From NCBI GenBank assembly GCA_900772685.1, contig CAAGRP010000423.1:1-16234 (forward strand): a stretch of DNA of 16,234 bases, written 5' to 3'. Origin of the DNA: Lachnospiraceae bacterium. Lineage in GTDB: Bacteria; Bacillota; Clostridia; Lachnospirales; Lachnospiraceae. Below, one piece after another: positions 1-5,338 of this stretch (its first letter is position 1; each line of letters starts with the position of its first letter). The position numbers and the translations under genes are program-made. Under the pieces are notes generated by a model, which did no database searches, had not been told where the DNA came from, and saw only the letters and a program-made list of their open reading frames with translations.

Positions 1-1
1 G

Positions 2-115
2 ATAGAGCAGTCTATTGACAGTGGAGAAGCATATAGTATTGTTTCTGACGGTAAAAAAGTTGGTGGTGTAGTGATTAAAATTGATGGCAGCAAAGGAGAT
101 TTAGTGTTATTCTTT
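2..115 (+). pseudogene. GNAT N-acetyltransferase, internal fragment cut by mobile DNA
   Basis: The window opens inside an open frame (codons from position 2) with no start in view. About 38 residues are readable; the core includes GKKVGGVVIKIDG and then KGDLVLFF. This pattern resembles the beta-strand 4/5 region of small GNAT acetyltransferases, where a glycine-rich turn followed by GDL and a hydrophobic strand precedes the acetyl-CoA-binding loop. The expected continuation (an SP-x-x-H-x-x-GIG type loop) is absent. After about 115 the frame becomes unrelated and stops at 152-154. The downstream half is not found elsewhere in the window, including the far side of the transposon, so this is probably a truncated gene. 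Substrate unknown. The family call is from pattern memory only. Confidence 0.55.
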
Positions 116-160
116 ACTTTATTTGCATTTAACTCGGTTCATTTTCAATCAAATTAAATA

Positions 161-219
161 AAGGCACCGCATAAAGTATTTTGACGGATTGTACATCAGA
201 TTGCTTTATGCAGTGCCTT
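161..219. repeat. long imperfect palindrome at left side of transposon
   Basis: Arms AAGGCACCGCATAAAG (161-176) and CTTTATGCAGTGCCTT (204-219) pair at 15 of 16 positions around a 27-nt loop. On the + strand the right arm runs into a short T stretch, so it could end read-through from the broken acetyltransferase gene. The loop also contains TTGACG (181-186), 17 bp before CTTTAT in the right arm, a weak promoter-like pair. It lies between the disrupted acetyltransferase gene and the first transposon gene. Whether it is a terminator, a transposase-binding site or an unrelated repeat cannot be decided from one copy. Confidence 0.75.
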
Positions 220-247
220 TTGTGTTATTATATTTTGGTTGTATAAA
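220..247 (+). promoter_or_regulatory. possible promoter of the transposon genes
   Basis: TTGTGT (220-225), a 16-bp spacer and TATAAA (242-247) form a plausible sigma-A-type promoter pointing at the transposon genes. The -35 box is poor, so this is tentative. Confidence 0.3.
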
Positions 248-250
248 AAC

Positions 251-283
251 AGCAGGCCCATACCCTGAGAAAGTCGGCCTGCT
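251..283 (+). repeat. perfect 8-bp stem-loop in the transposon leader
   Basis: AGCAGGCC (251-258) and GGCCTGCT (276-283) are exact reverse complements around a 17-nt loop. No T run follows, so it is not a classical terminator. If the promoter at 220-247 is real, this hairpin would lie at or near the 5' end of the transcript and could affect expression or RNA stability of the first gene. Confidence 0.6.
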
Positions 284-329
284 ATCACCCAAAACTCGGA
301 ATGGCATTGCCATACCTCATTTGATTGTT

Positions 330-851
330 ATGATAACCGTCTTTGTCAAAGAATGCAATAAGTTTTCACAATCCTTTTATGATTCTGTAGTTAATTCTCT
401 TCAGTTACACCGTCTGACCTGTTCCTGCGGACATGCAGCCTGTCTTTCTATCCATGGGTATTACACGAGAAGCGTGAAACTACCTCATGGAAAAGTATCT
501 ATCCGTATCTGCCGGTTGCGCTGTGCTGAGTGTGGCGTTACTCATGCGGTCCTTCTTTCATCCTTTGTTCCATACAGCCAGATGTCTTTATCTGATCAAC
601 GACAGATCTGCCTTTGCTACGAAACCGATGGTCGCATTTCTGATATTTGTGATACCAATCCTTCTATAGATGAAAACAATGTTAAGTCTGTGCGCAGAGC
701 TTACAGATCCCGTTGGCATGAAATGCTACGATCTTTTAGTATCTCTCTTCGATCGATCAGTGAACTCATACGGCTTTGCTTTTCGAATTATTCCACGCAA
801 TTTATGCAGATACATAGGGGTACTAATCTTTTTTTTGAACCTACCACATAA
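330..851 (+). CDS. DUF6431-type zinc-finger protein of a transposon (function unknown)
   Basis: 173 residues from the ATG at 330. Cysteines C31, C33 and C38 followed by C65 and C68 (CAECG) look like a split zinc-binding ribbon, as in the N-terminal zinc fingers of several transposon proteins. Residues about 90-130 (from DQRQICLCYETDGRISDIC on) could form a helix-turn-helix. The open frame extends upstream to a TTG at 189, but that start falls inside a palindrome. The wording LIVMITVF suggests the family start is the TTG at 321 or the ATG at 330; no convincing Shine-Dalgarno decides between them. I recall such proteins annotated as DUF6431 next to DDE transposases in Lachnospiraceae. The next gene starts 64 bp downstream on the same strand, which argues for a role in transposition, perhaps DNA or target recognition; this is inference. 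Confidence 0.7.
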   Translation: MITVFVKECNKFSQSFYDSVVNSLQLHRLTCSCGHAACLSIHGYYTRSVKLPHGKVSIRICRLRCAECGVTHAVLLSSFVPYSQMSLSDQRQICLCYETDGRISDICDTNPSIDENNVKSVRRAYRSRWHEMLRSFSISLRSISELIRLCFSNYSTQFMQIHRGTNLFFEPTT

Positions 852-915
852 CATTACCCGACATCTCACTGCTTCTTTTTTAAAATAAGTAAAAAAAGCA
901 AAGGAGCTATCTTTT

Positions 916-2160
916 ATGGAGCAGGAAAAGAAACAGGCCATCGCTTTGATGCGTTATTCGGCAATTGCACCTCTAATAACCGGTACCCAGGATGACTATG
1001 GTTCTCTGAGTGCTTACTTTCGTGTGACCTCAGCCAGAGGGATCAAGGCACCTGATGGTACTCTCCGCAACTATTCGCCGGGAACCATTGAAAAATGGTA
1101 CATTGATTACAAAAAGCATGGTTTTGATGCACTAATCCCCACCGGCAGATCTGATATCGGTGTCAGTCGAAAGATAGATGATGATCTGAAGGAACAGATA
1201 TCATATCTTAAACATAATTATCCCAGGATGTCTGCAGCCGCTATCTATAGACAATTACAGGATAACGGCAGTATACGCTCCGGTCAGCTTTCAGAATCCA
1301 CTATCTGCAGGTTCATAAACCAGATGTCCCTTCAGGAGCGCCTTACAAACAACCGGGATATGAGACGCTATGAACGTCCTCACATCAATGAAGTGTGGTG
1401 CGGTGATTCCAGTTCAGGACCATATCTTAAAACACCGGATGGAAAGAAACATAGGGTCTATGTAATAGCACTGATCGATGATGCCAGTCGGTTTGTCCTC
1501 GGTGCCGATGTATTCTTTAATGACACTTTTGTAAATCTTATGTCAGTCATGAAGTCTGCTGTTTCAAAATACGGGAAACCTAAAATTTTCAATTTTGATA
1601 ATGGTGCTGCCTACAAGAATAAACAAATGGAACTCCTGGCAGCAAGGATAGGTTCTGTGATCAGCTACTGCAGGCCGTATACTCCGACGCAGAAAGCCAA
1701 GATTGAACGCTGGTTCCGTACCCTCAAAGATCAATGGATGGCATCTCTTGATATGAGGGATTTTTATTCTCTTGATGAACTTCGGGGAAGCCTTATGATC
1801 TATATCAGAAACTATAACCGGCATCCTCATTCATCGCTTAAGGGTCTGTCACCACAAGAACGCTTCTTTCAGGAACCGGAACTTATCTGCAGGCTTCCGG
1901 AAGATAAGATCGAAAGCTCTTTCCTTCTGGAAATCGAAAGGCGTGTTTCTGCAGATTCTGTGATCGTGATAGACCAGGTGGAGTATGAGGTCGATTACCG
2001 TTTTGCAAAGCAACGCATCACATTGCGTTATACTCCTGATATGAAGGATATCTTTATTGTGGAACCGGATGGAAGCCTGACTCCGATCCGTATTCTAAAC
2101 AAGCAGGAAAACGCAACTGTTAAACGTGAAAAAGTTCGTCTTACCGGAGGTGAAGTATAA
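916..2160 (+). CDS. DDE transposase/integrase, Mu/TnsB/TniA-like
   Basis: 414 residues that should cut and join the transposon ends. The N-terminal part (about 1-140) looks like tandem helix-turn-helix DNA-binding domains (for example RNYSPGTIEKWYIDYKKHGF and RMSAAAIYRQL). The RNase-H-fold core carries D164 (WCGDSS), D228 (FNFDNGAAY) and E264 (KAKIERWFRTLKDQW), a DD(35)E triad. The C-terminal part (about 340-390) resembles the beta-barrel that follows the core in Mu and TniA-type transposases. Start: AAGGAG at 901-906, 9 nt before the ATG. Its stop overlaps the ATG of the ATPase gene by one base (TAATG), so the two are likely translated together. The catalytic residues are intact and I see no frameshift, so it may be active. 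Confidence 0.9.
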   Translation: MEQEKKQAIALMRYSAIAPLITGTQDDYGSLSAYFRVTSARGIKAPDGTLRNYSPGTIEKWYIDYKKHGFDALIPTGRSDIGVSRKIDDDLKEQISYLKHNYPRMSAAAIYRQLQDNGSIRSGQLSESTICRFINQMSLQERLTNNRDMRRYERPHINEVWCGDSSSGPYLKTPDGKKHRVYVIALIDDASRFVLGADVFFNDTFVNLMSVMKSAVSKYGKPKIFNFDNGAAYKNKQMELLAARIGSVISYCRPYTPTQKAKIERWFRTLKDQWMASLDMRDFYSLDELRGSLMIYIRNYNRHPHSSLKGLSPQERFFQEPELICRLPEDKIESSFLLEIERRVSADSVIVIDQVEYEVDYRFAKQRITLRYTPDMKDIFIVEPDGSLTPIRILNKQENATVKREKVRLTGGEV

Positions 2161-2963
2161 TGGATCTTACTACTCGCTACGGCATGGAATTTAATCCTTT
2201 TTTAAAAAATTCCAAAGAGATACTTTTTGAGAGCTCTGAATACAATGAAGCTAAGTATCGTCTTGATTACCTTGCAAGTACAAAAGGCTTTGGTCTTCTT
2301 ACCGGTGCTCCGGGCCGTGGAAAGACAACTCTGGTCCGGTCCTGGTCCGCAGGGCTTAATCCTTCACTATATAAGGTGATATATACAAGCCTTTCAACAG
2401 TAACCGTAAATGATTTCTATCGTAATCTTGCTTTTTCACTGGGAGCACAGCCGTCTTATAGGAAAGCAGAGAACTTTCATATCATCCAGCATGAGATAGA
2501 TCGTCTTGCTCTTGATAAACGTAAAACCCCTGTGATCATCATTGATGAAGCTAACTACATAAAAAATGCAGTACTTAATGATCTGAAGATCCTATTCAAC
2601 TTCGAGATGGACTCAAAAGACCGTGCTGTTATCCTTCTTGTTGGACTTCCGCAGCTCAATAATACCCTTCACCTTTCAATCCATGAACCGCTTCGACAAA
2701 GAATAATCATGAATTATAATATCGAAGCGTACACCAAGGAAGAAGGTCGGTCATACATAGATTGGAAGCTGAAAAAAGCTGGATGCACAGATTCCATTTT
2801 TGAGGATGCAGCAATCGAAGCCATCCTAAATGCGTCAGAAGGGACTGCACGAATTATCAGTAAGCTCTGCCATGCTTCACTGGTTATCGGACACAGTAGG
2901 TCTGCAGGAAGGATCACATCAGACATAGTCATGCAAGCAATAAACGACAGTACCTTCGGTTGA
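2160..2963 (+). CDS. AAA+ ATPase of transposon, ExeA/TniB/TnsC-like
   Basis: 267 residues. Starts with the FNPF-type segment usual in ExeA-family ATPases. Walker A is GAPGRGKT (49-56), Walker B VIIIDEA (125-131, D129/E130), a sensor-1-like LLVGLPQL lies at about 159-166, an arginine-finger-like PLRQR near 177-181 and a sensor-2-like GTARII near 228-233. In the Mu MuB, Tn7 TnsC and Tn5053 TniB systems a partner ATPase selects target DNA and activates the DDE transposase; that role is inferred here from gene pairing. The ATG overlaps the transposase stop by one base and has GGAGG (2146-2150) 9 nt upstream, inside the transposase gene. Followed at once by a terminator. Confidence 0.88.
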   Translation: MDLTTRYGMEFNPFLKNSKEILFESSEYNEAKYRLDYLASTKGFGLLTGAPGRGKTTLVRSWSAGLNPSLYKVIYTSLSTVTVNDFYRNLAFSLGAQPSYRKAENFHIIQHEIDRLALDKRKTPVIIIDEANYIKNAVLNDLKILFNFEMDSKDRAVILLVGLPQLNNTLHLSIHEPLRQRIIMNYNIEAYTKEEGRSYIDWKLKKAGCTDSIFEDAAIEAILNASEGTARIISKLCHASLVIGHSRSAGRITSDIVMQAINDSTFG

Positions 2964-2967
2964 TCAC

Positions 2968-2997
2968 AACTCCCGTATTTAATGTGCGGGAGTTTTT
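2968..2997 (+). terminator. terminator after the transposon operon
   Basis: AACTCCCG (2968-2975) and CGGGAGTT (2987-2994) form a stem, with an 11-nt loop, followed by T residues. It begins five bases after the ATPase stop codon. Confidence 0.85.
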
Positions 2998-3117
2998 CAG
3001 TCCAAAAAACAATTTGCTTTATCAGCAAAGATTAAAGCTCTGTGACATTAAGTTTGGTATCAGTTTTCACACAAAATAATCTGACGAAAAGAGCCTCGTT
3101 TAATTTGTGGGACAACA
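2998..3117. mobile_element. putative right-end region of the transposon
   Basis: About 120 bp without a gene between the ATPase terminator and the point where a BRO-domain reading frame breaks off (about 3118). Read inward from 3117 on the - strand it begins TGTTGTCCCACAAATTAAAC, with the 5'-TG ending common in Mu/Tn7-type elements. The segment CAAATTAAACGAGGC (complement of 3093-3107) resembles CAAATTAAATAAAGGC at 150-165 on the left, in inverted orientation with one gap. A small hairpin (TTTGCT/AGCAAA, 3013-3029) lies inside. No target-site duplication was found, so the exact end is uncertain. Confidence 0.4.
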
Positions 3118-3228
3118 GGGATTCACATACCCCAACGCTTTCGCCACGTCGCTTGCACAGAAGAAAGTCTTGCCTGCCTCCTGCTCAAATTTGTCTCGCC
3201 GGATTTCGGGCGAAAAAAATAGAGCCTC
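3118..3228 (-). pseudogene. remnant of BRO-family / phage antirepressor N-terminal domain
   Basis: Reading the - strand from 3228 down to 3118 gives an open frame whose last residues are GKTFFCASDVAKALGYVNP. This matches well the start of BRO-N domains (typically W/FF-C/V-A-x-DV-x-x-ALGY-x-NP), found in phage antirepressors and mobile-element regulators. The expected continuation after NP is missing: five unrelated residues and a stop (3100-3102) follow, just where the transposon right end is suspected. No start codon or Shine-Dalgarno is visible upstream, and a terminator-like hairpin at 3219-3270 overlaps the 5' part, so this is a fragment, not a gene. The longer frames that overlap it show no family features. 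Confidence 0.5.
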
Positions 3229-3270
3229 GACCCATTCTTGTTTTCAAAGAATGAGCCACCAAGGCTCTAT
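3212..3270 (-). terminator. orphan minus-strand terminator-like hairpin
   Basis: On the - strand the arms ATAGAGCCT (3219-3227 on +) and AGGCTCTAT (3262-3270 on +) pair over 9 bp, and a nested 7-bp stem (CATTCTT 3233-3239, AAGAATG 3247-3253) continues the structure. Seven T residues follow on the - strand (complement of 3213-3219). It resembles an intrinsic terminator for leftward transcription, yet no minus-strand gene ends here: rpsI has its own terminator 280 bp upstream. Confidence 0.65.
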
Positions 3271-3549
3271 GTAACAGGATACCTGATATTATTTTTTTAC
3301 AGAATTCGTCAGAACTCGCCAAACGATCCTGACATTGTTTTTCATTCCATTTCAGCCGGGTTTTTACCAAAAATCTGTCAAGGATATGGGGCGAATTACT
3401 CCTCCAAAATGGCCTTCTGTATACCCATTTTCCCACCCATTAGACTCAAAAATAGGCCGTAAACCCATGGTAAACCCATCAAAATGGGCTAATTTGAAGT
3501 CAAATTTTCTCAAATTCCACCATCGGAATCAGGTTGATTTTAGGCATAG
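3271..3549. other. gene-free stretch with repeated ACCCAT motifs and palindromes
   Basis: No reading frame here has both a convincing start signal and family-like wording. ACCCAT occurs at 3423-3428, 3435-3440, 3463-3468 and 3474-3479. Two of these lie within the 10-mer GTAAACCCAT repeated 11 bp apart (3459-3468 and 3470-3479), and a fifth, inverted copy of its CCCAT core forms CCCAT-CAAA-ATGGG (3475-3488). A perfect 7-bp inverted repeat AATTTGA/TCAAATT lies at 3491-3506. Such clustering looks like protein-binding sites or the remains of a mobile element; the target is unknown. Confidence 0.5.
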
Positions 3550-3585
3550 AAAAAGCCCGGAAAATGGCGTATTTCCGGGCTTTTT
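3550..3585 (-). terminator. strong terminator of the rplM-rpsI operon
   Basis: AAAAAGCCCGGAAA (3550-3563) pairs perfectly with TTTCCGGGCTTTTT (3572-3585) around an 8-nt loop, with T tracts on both strands, so it can work in both directions. It lies 20 bp past the rpsI stop and shields the ribosomal operon from the accessory DNA. Confidence 0.93.
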
Positions 3586-3605
3586 TAGCATTTTTAAGCT
3601 GTAGA

Positions 3606-3998
3606 TTATCGCTTGCTGAACTGCGGTGCACGACGAGCTGCTTTGAGACCGTACTTCTTTCTCTCTTTCATACGCGGATCACGAGTAAGGTATCCGGCAA
3701 CCTTGAGAGTAGGACGATACTCAGCATCTGCCTGAAGGAGTGCTCTTGCGATTCCGTGACGAACTGCTCCGGCCTGACCTGTATATCCGCCGCCCTTAAC
3801 AGTTACGATAACATCAAATTTATCTAATGTCTCGGTAGCAACGAGTGGCTGACGAACGATAACCTTAAGGGGATCAAGTCCGAAATACTCGTCGATAGTT
3901 CTTTTATTTACTGTTATATTGCCTGTTCCAGGTACTAAATATACTCTGGCGATAGCTTTTTTTCTTCTTCCTGTACCATAGTATCTTGCACTTGCCAT
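3606..3998 (-). CDS. rpsI: 30S ribosomal protein S9 (uS9)
   Basis: 130 residues, the usual length. Component of the small ribosomal subunit head; in this family the basic C-terminal tail reaches the P-site tRNA. Seen here: N-terminal YYGTGRRKKAIARVYL, central VTVKGGGYTGQAGAVRHGIARAL, and the hallmark end GLKAARRAPQFSKR. An AAGGAGG Shine-Dalgarno precedes the ATG. It lies 19 bp downstream of rplM, the normal order, and is followed by a strong terminator. Confidence 0.98.
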   Translation of the reverse strand: MASARYYGTGRRKKAIARVYLVPGTGNITVNKRTIDEYFGLDPLKVIVRQPLVATETLDKFDVIVTVKGGGYTGQAGAVRHGIARALLQADAEYRPTLKVAGYLTRDPRMKERKKYGLKAARRAPQFSKR

Positions 3999-4017
3999 TA
4001 TCTTTTTTCCTCCTTAA

Positions 4018-4446
4018 TTAAAATGTAAGTGCTTCCGGTTTCTGAGCTGCATGTGGATGCTCAGCTCCGGTATACACGTGAAGCTTTTCAGCCATTTTTC
4101 TTCCGAGCGGTCCCTTTGGAAGCATACCAACAACTGCATGCTCAAGAACCTTCTCCGGTTTCTTAGCTAACATTTCTTTTAAGGTCATCTGCTTAAAGCC
4201 ACCTACATAATCAGAATGTCTGTAGTAGATCTTGTCTTCTAATTTCTTTCCGGTAACTTTGATCTTTTCAGCATTAACTATGATAACATAATCGCCGGTA
4301 TCAGCATGTGGTGTGAATTCCGGTTTATTTTTGCCTCTTAATACTTTTGCAACTTCTGAAGCAAGACGTCCAAGTGTACATCCGTCTGCATCAACTACAT
4401 ACCATTTTCTCTCGATAGTATCAGGATTAGGCATATATGTGTTCAT
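4018..4446 (-). CDS. rplM: 50S ribosomal protein L13 (uL13)
   Basis: 142 residues, full length. Early-assembling protein of the large subunit. Family wording is clear: RKWYVVDADGCTLGRLASEV, YVIIVNAEKIKVTGKKL, YYRHSDYVGGFK, MLPKGPLGRKMAEKLHVY and a C-terminal AQKPEALTF. The start at 4446 (MNTYMPNPDTIERKWY) has AAGGAGGG at a good distance; the next ATG, four codons in, lacks a comparable site. First gene of a two-gene operon with rpsI, preceded by a consensus promoter and a long leader. Confidence 0.98.
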   Translation of the reverse strand: MNTYMPNPDTIERKWYVVDADGCTLGRLASEVAKVLRGKNKPEFTPHADTGDYVIIVNAEKIKVTGKKLEDKIYYRHSDYVGGFKQMTLKEMLAKKPEKVLEHAVVGMLPKGPLGRKMAEKLHVYTGAEHPHAAQKPEALTF

Positions 4447-4596
4447 TATAGAACCCTCCTTAAGTCTGATTCATTTGTTCAACTATATTTTGCGATGGTT
4501 CTCCACTGTCCGTATGGATCCGCATCACTATGTAAATATCTCAGCCGGGGCTAATGGCTTTGACATTTGATTCTTAACGTATGCATTTTGGCACAC
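4447..4596 (-). promoter_or_regulatory. long rplM leader, candidate L13 autoregulatory leader
   Basis: From the predicted transcript start (about 4596) to the rplM ATG there are about 150 nt, unusually long for an unregulated leader. GUGAUG can pair with CAUCGC in the RNA (around 4490-4536 on +), enclosing a 20-odd nt internal segment just upstream of the Shine-Dalgarno. An L13 leader RNA motif is described upstream of rplM in Firmicutes, where it is thought to mediate feedback by the ribosomal protein. I could not match the motif's consensus from memory, so the call rests on position, length and local pairing. Confidence 0.4.
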
Positions 4597-4602
4597 TTTG
4601 CT

Positions 4603-4631
4603 AGTATATTTCATATCCGGGGATATGTCAA
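4603..4631 (-). promoter_or_regulatory. consensus promoter of rplM-rpsI
   Basis: On the - strand TTGACA (4626-4631), a 17-bp spacer and TATACT (4603-4608): a perfect -35 box, ideal spacing and a 5/6 -10 box for the housekeeping sigma factor. It fits strong expression of ribosomal protein genes. Confidence 0.92.
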
Positions 4632-4736
4632 TCATTTTTTTTGCGCATCACGCAATCTCTTTTGAATAATGTTCATCTCTCTTTAAGAATAATCATTGCT
4701 TTATAAATTGCATTTTTCAAAGTGGAAATAAACTTT

Positions 4737-5318
4737 TCACTTCAATGCCTTGCCGCACTGTGTGCAGAATGCAGCGTCAGGTTTAACCTTGCTTCCGCAC
4801 TGCGGGCATACATCTTCCTTAGGAGACTCTGCCTCAGGAGCAGATGCTTCTTCTTTTTCTACCTTCGTTCCGCAGTTCGGGCAGAATGCGCTGTCTGCAG
4901 GGATCTCCTTTGAACAGTTCCTGCAGATGAGCTTTGATGGATCCGAAGGCTCTTCTTCTTTTTTCTCTTCTTCGAATCTGGCTCCGCAGTTTGTGCAGAA
5001 AAGATTATCCTTCTTCACCTCTGCTCCGCAGTTAGGACATTTCTTTAATCCGTCAAGCTCCATTATCTCCTGCTTCGCGTCCTCGATGGTTTTATTGAGT
5101 TCATTTATCTTGTTGAAATATGTTTCGTAGCCTGCAGGTATCTCGCCGCCCTGATTCTGGAGAAAGAATTTTTCTCCAAGATCGGTATATGTCTGTTTGA
5201 TATCTTTTTTAGCAGAATCAATCTTTGAATTAAGTGCTATTTTTCCTGTAAAGCTGTTTGTTTTCTCTTTTGCCGCATTTCCTAAGTTTGCCATCTTTTC
5301 TCCAAAATTTTCAAACAT
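4737..5318 (-). CDS. zinc-ribbon protein with three CxxC-CxxC ribbons (function unknown)
   Basis: 193 residues from the ATG at 5318, which has AGGAGG at a good distance; an ATG eight codons upstream would overlap gpsA and lacks a site. The N-terminal ~90 residues are charged and helix-prone, with heptad-like stretches (FNKINELNKTIEDAKQEIM) suggesting a coiled coil. Three four-cysteine zinc ribbons follow: C94/C97/C108/C111, C132/C135/C146/C149 and C171/C174/C185/C188, separated by acidic, Ser/Pro/Glu-rich linkers. No signal peptide or membrane segment. It lies 20 bp downstream of gpsA in the same operon, with no obvious terminator before rplM. Ribbons of this kind serve in protein or nucleic-acid binding; no specific function can be assigned. 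Confidence 0.85.
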   Translation of the reverse strand: MFENFGEKMANLGNAAKEKTNSFTGKIALNSKIDSAKKDIKQTYTDLGEKFFLQNQGGEIPAGYETYFNKINELNKTIEDAKQEIMELDGLKKCPNCGAEVKKDNLFCTNCGARFEEEKKEEEPSDPSKLICRNCSKEIPADSAFCPNCGTKVEKEEASAPEAESPKEDVCPQCGSKVKPDAAFCTQCGKALK

Positions 5319-5338
5319 GATACTTTCCTCCTGTAAGA

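Noticed and set aside
161..219. Integron attC-like recombination site
   Set aside because: No attC core sites (such as GTTRRRY) and no integrase; the structure fits a transposon leader or terminator better.
189..329. TTG at 189 as start of the DUF6431-type gene
   Set aside because: It lies in the loop of a palindrome, has no ribosome-binding site and adds about 47 residues before the family-like N-terminus.
1..3300. RNA-guided (CRISPR-associated) Tn7-like transposon
   Set aside because: The transposase/ATPase pair recalls such systems, but no cas gene, no repeat-spacer array and no recognisable TniQ gene is present.
3185..3436. 83-residue minus-strand reading frame
   Set aside because: It runs through a terminator-like hairpin with a T run, overlaps the BRO relic in another frame and shows no family features.
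3238..3604. Plus-strand frames between the BRO relic and rpsI
   Set aside because: They cross the rpsI terminator or low-complexity sequence, lack Shine-Dalgarno sites and have no domain-like wording.
4632..4736. Terminator between the zinc-ribbon gene and the rplM promoter
   Set aside because: Only 5-bp stems without a T run in the right direction were seen (for example TTGCG/CGCAA at about 4651-4665).
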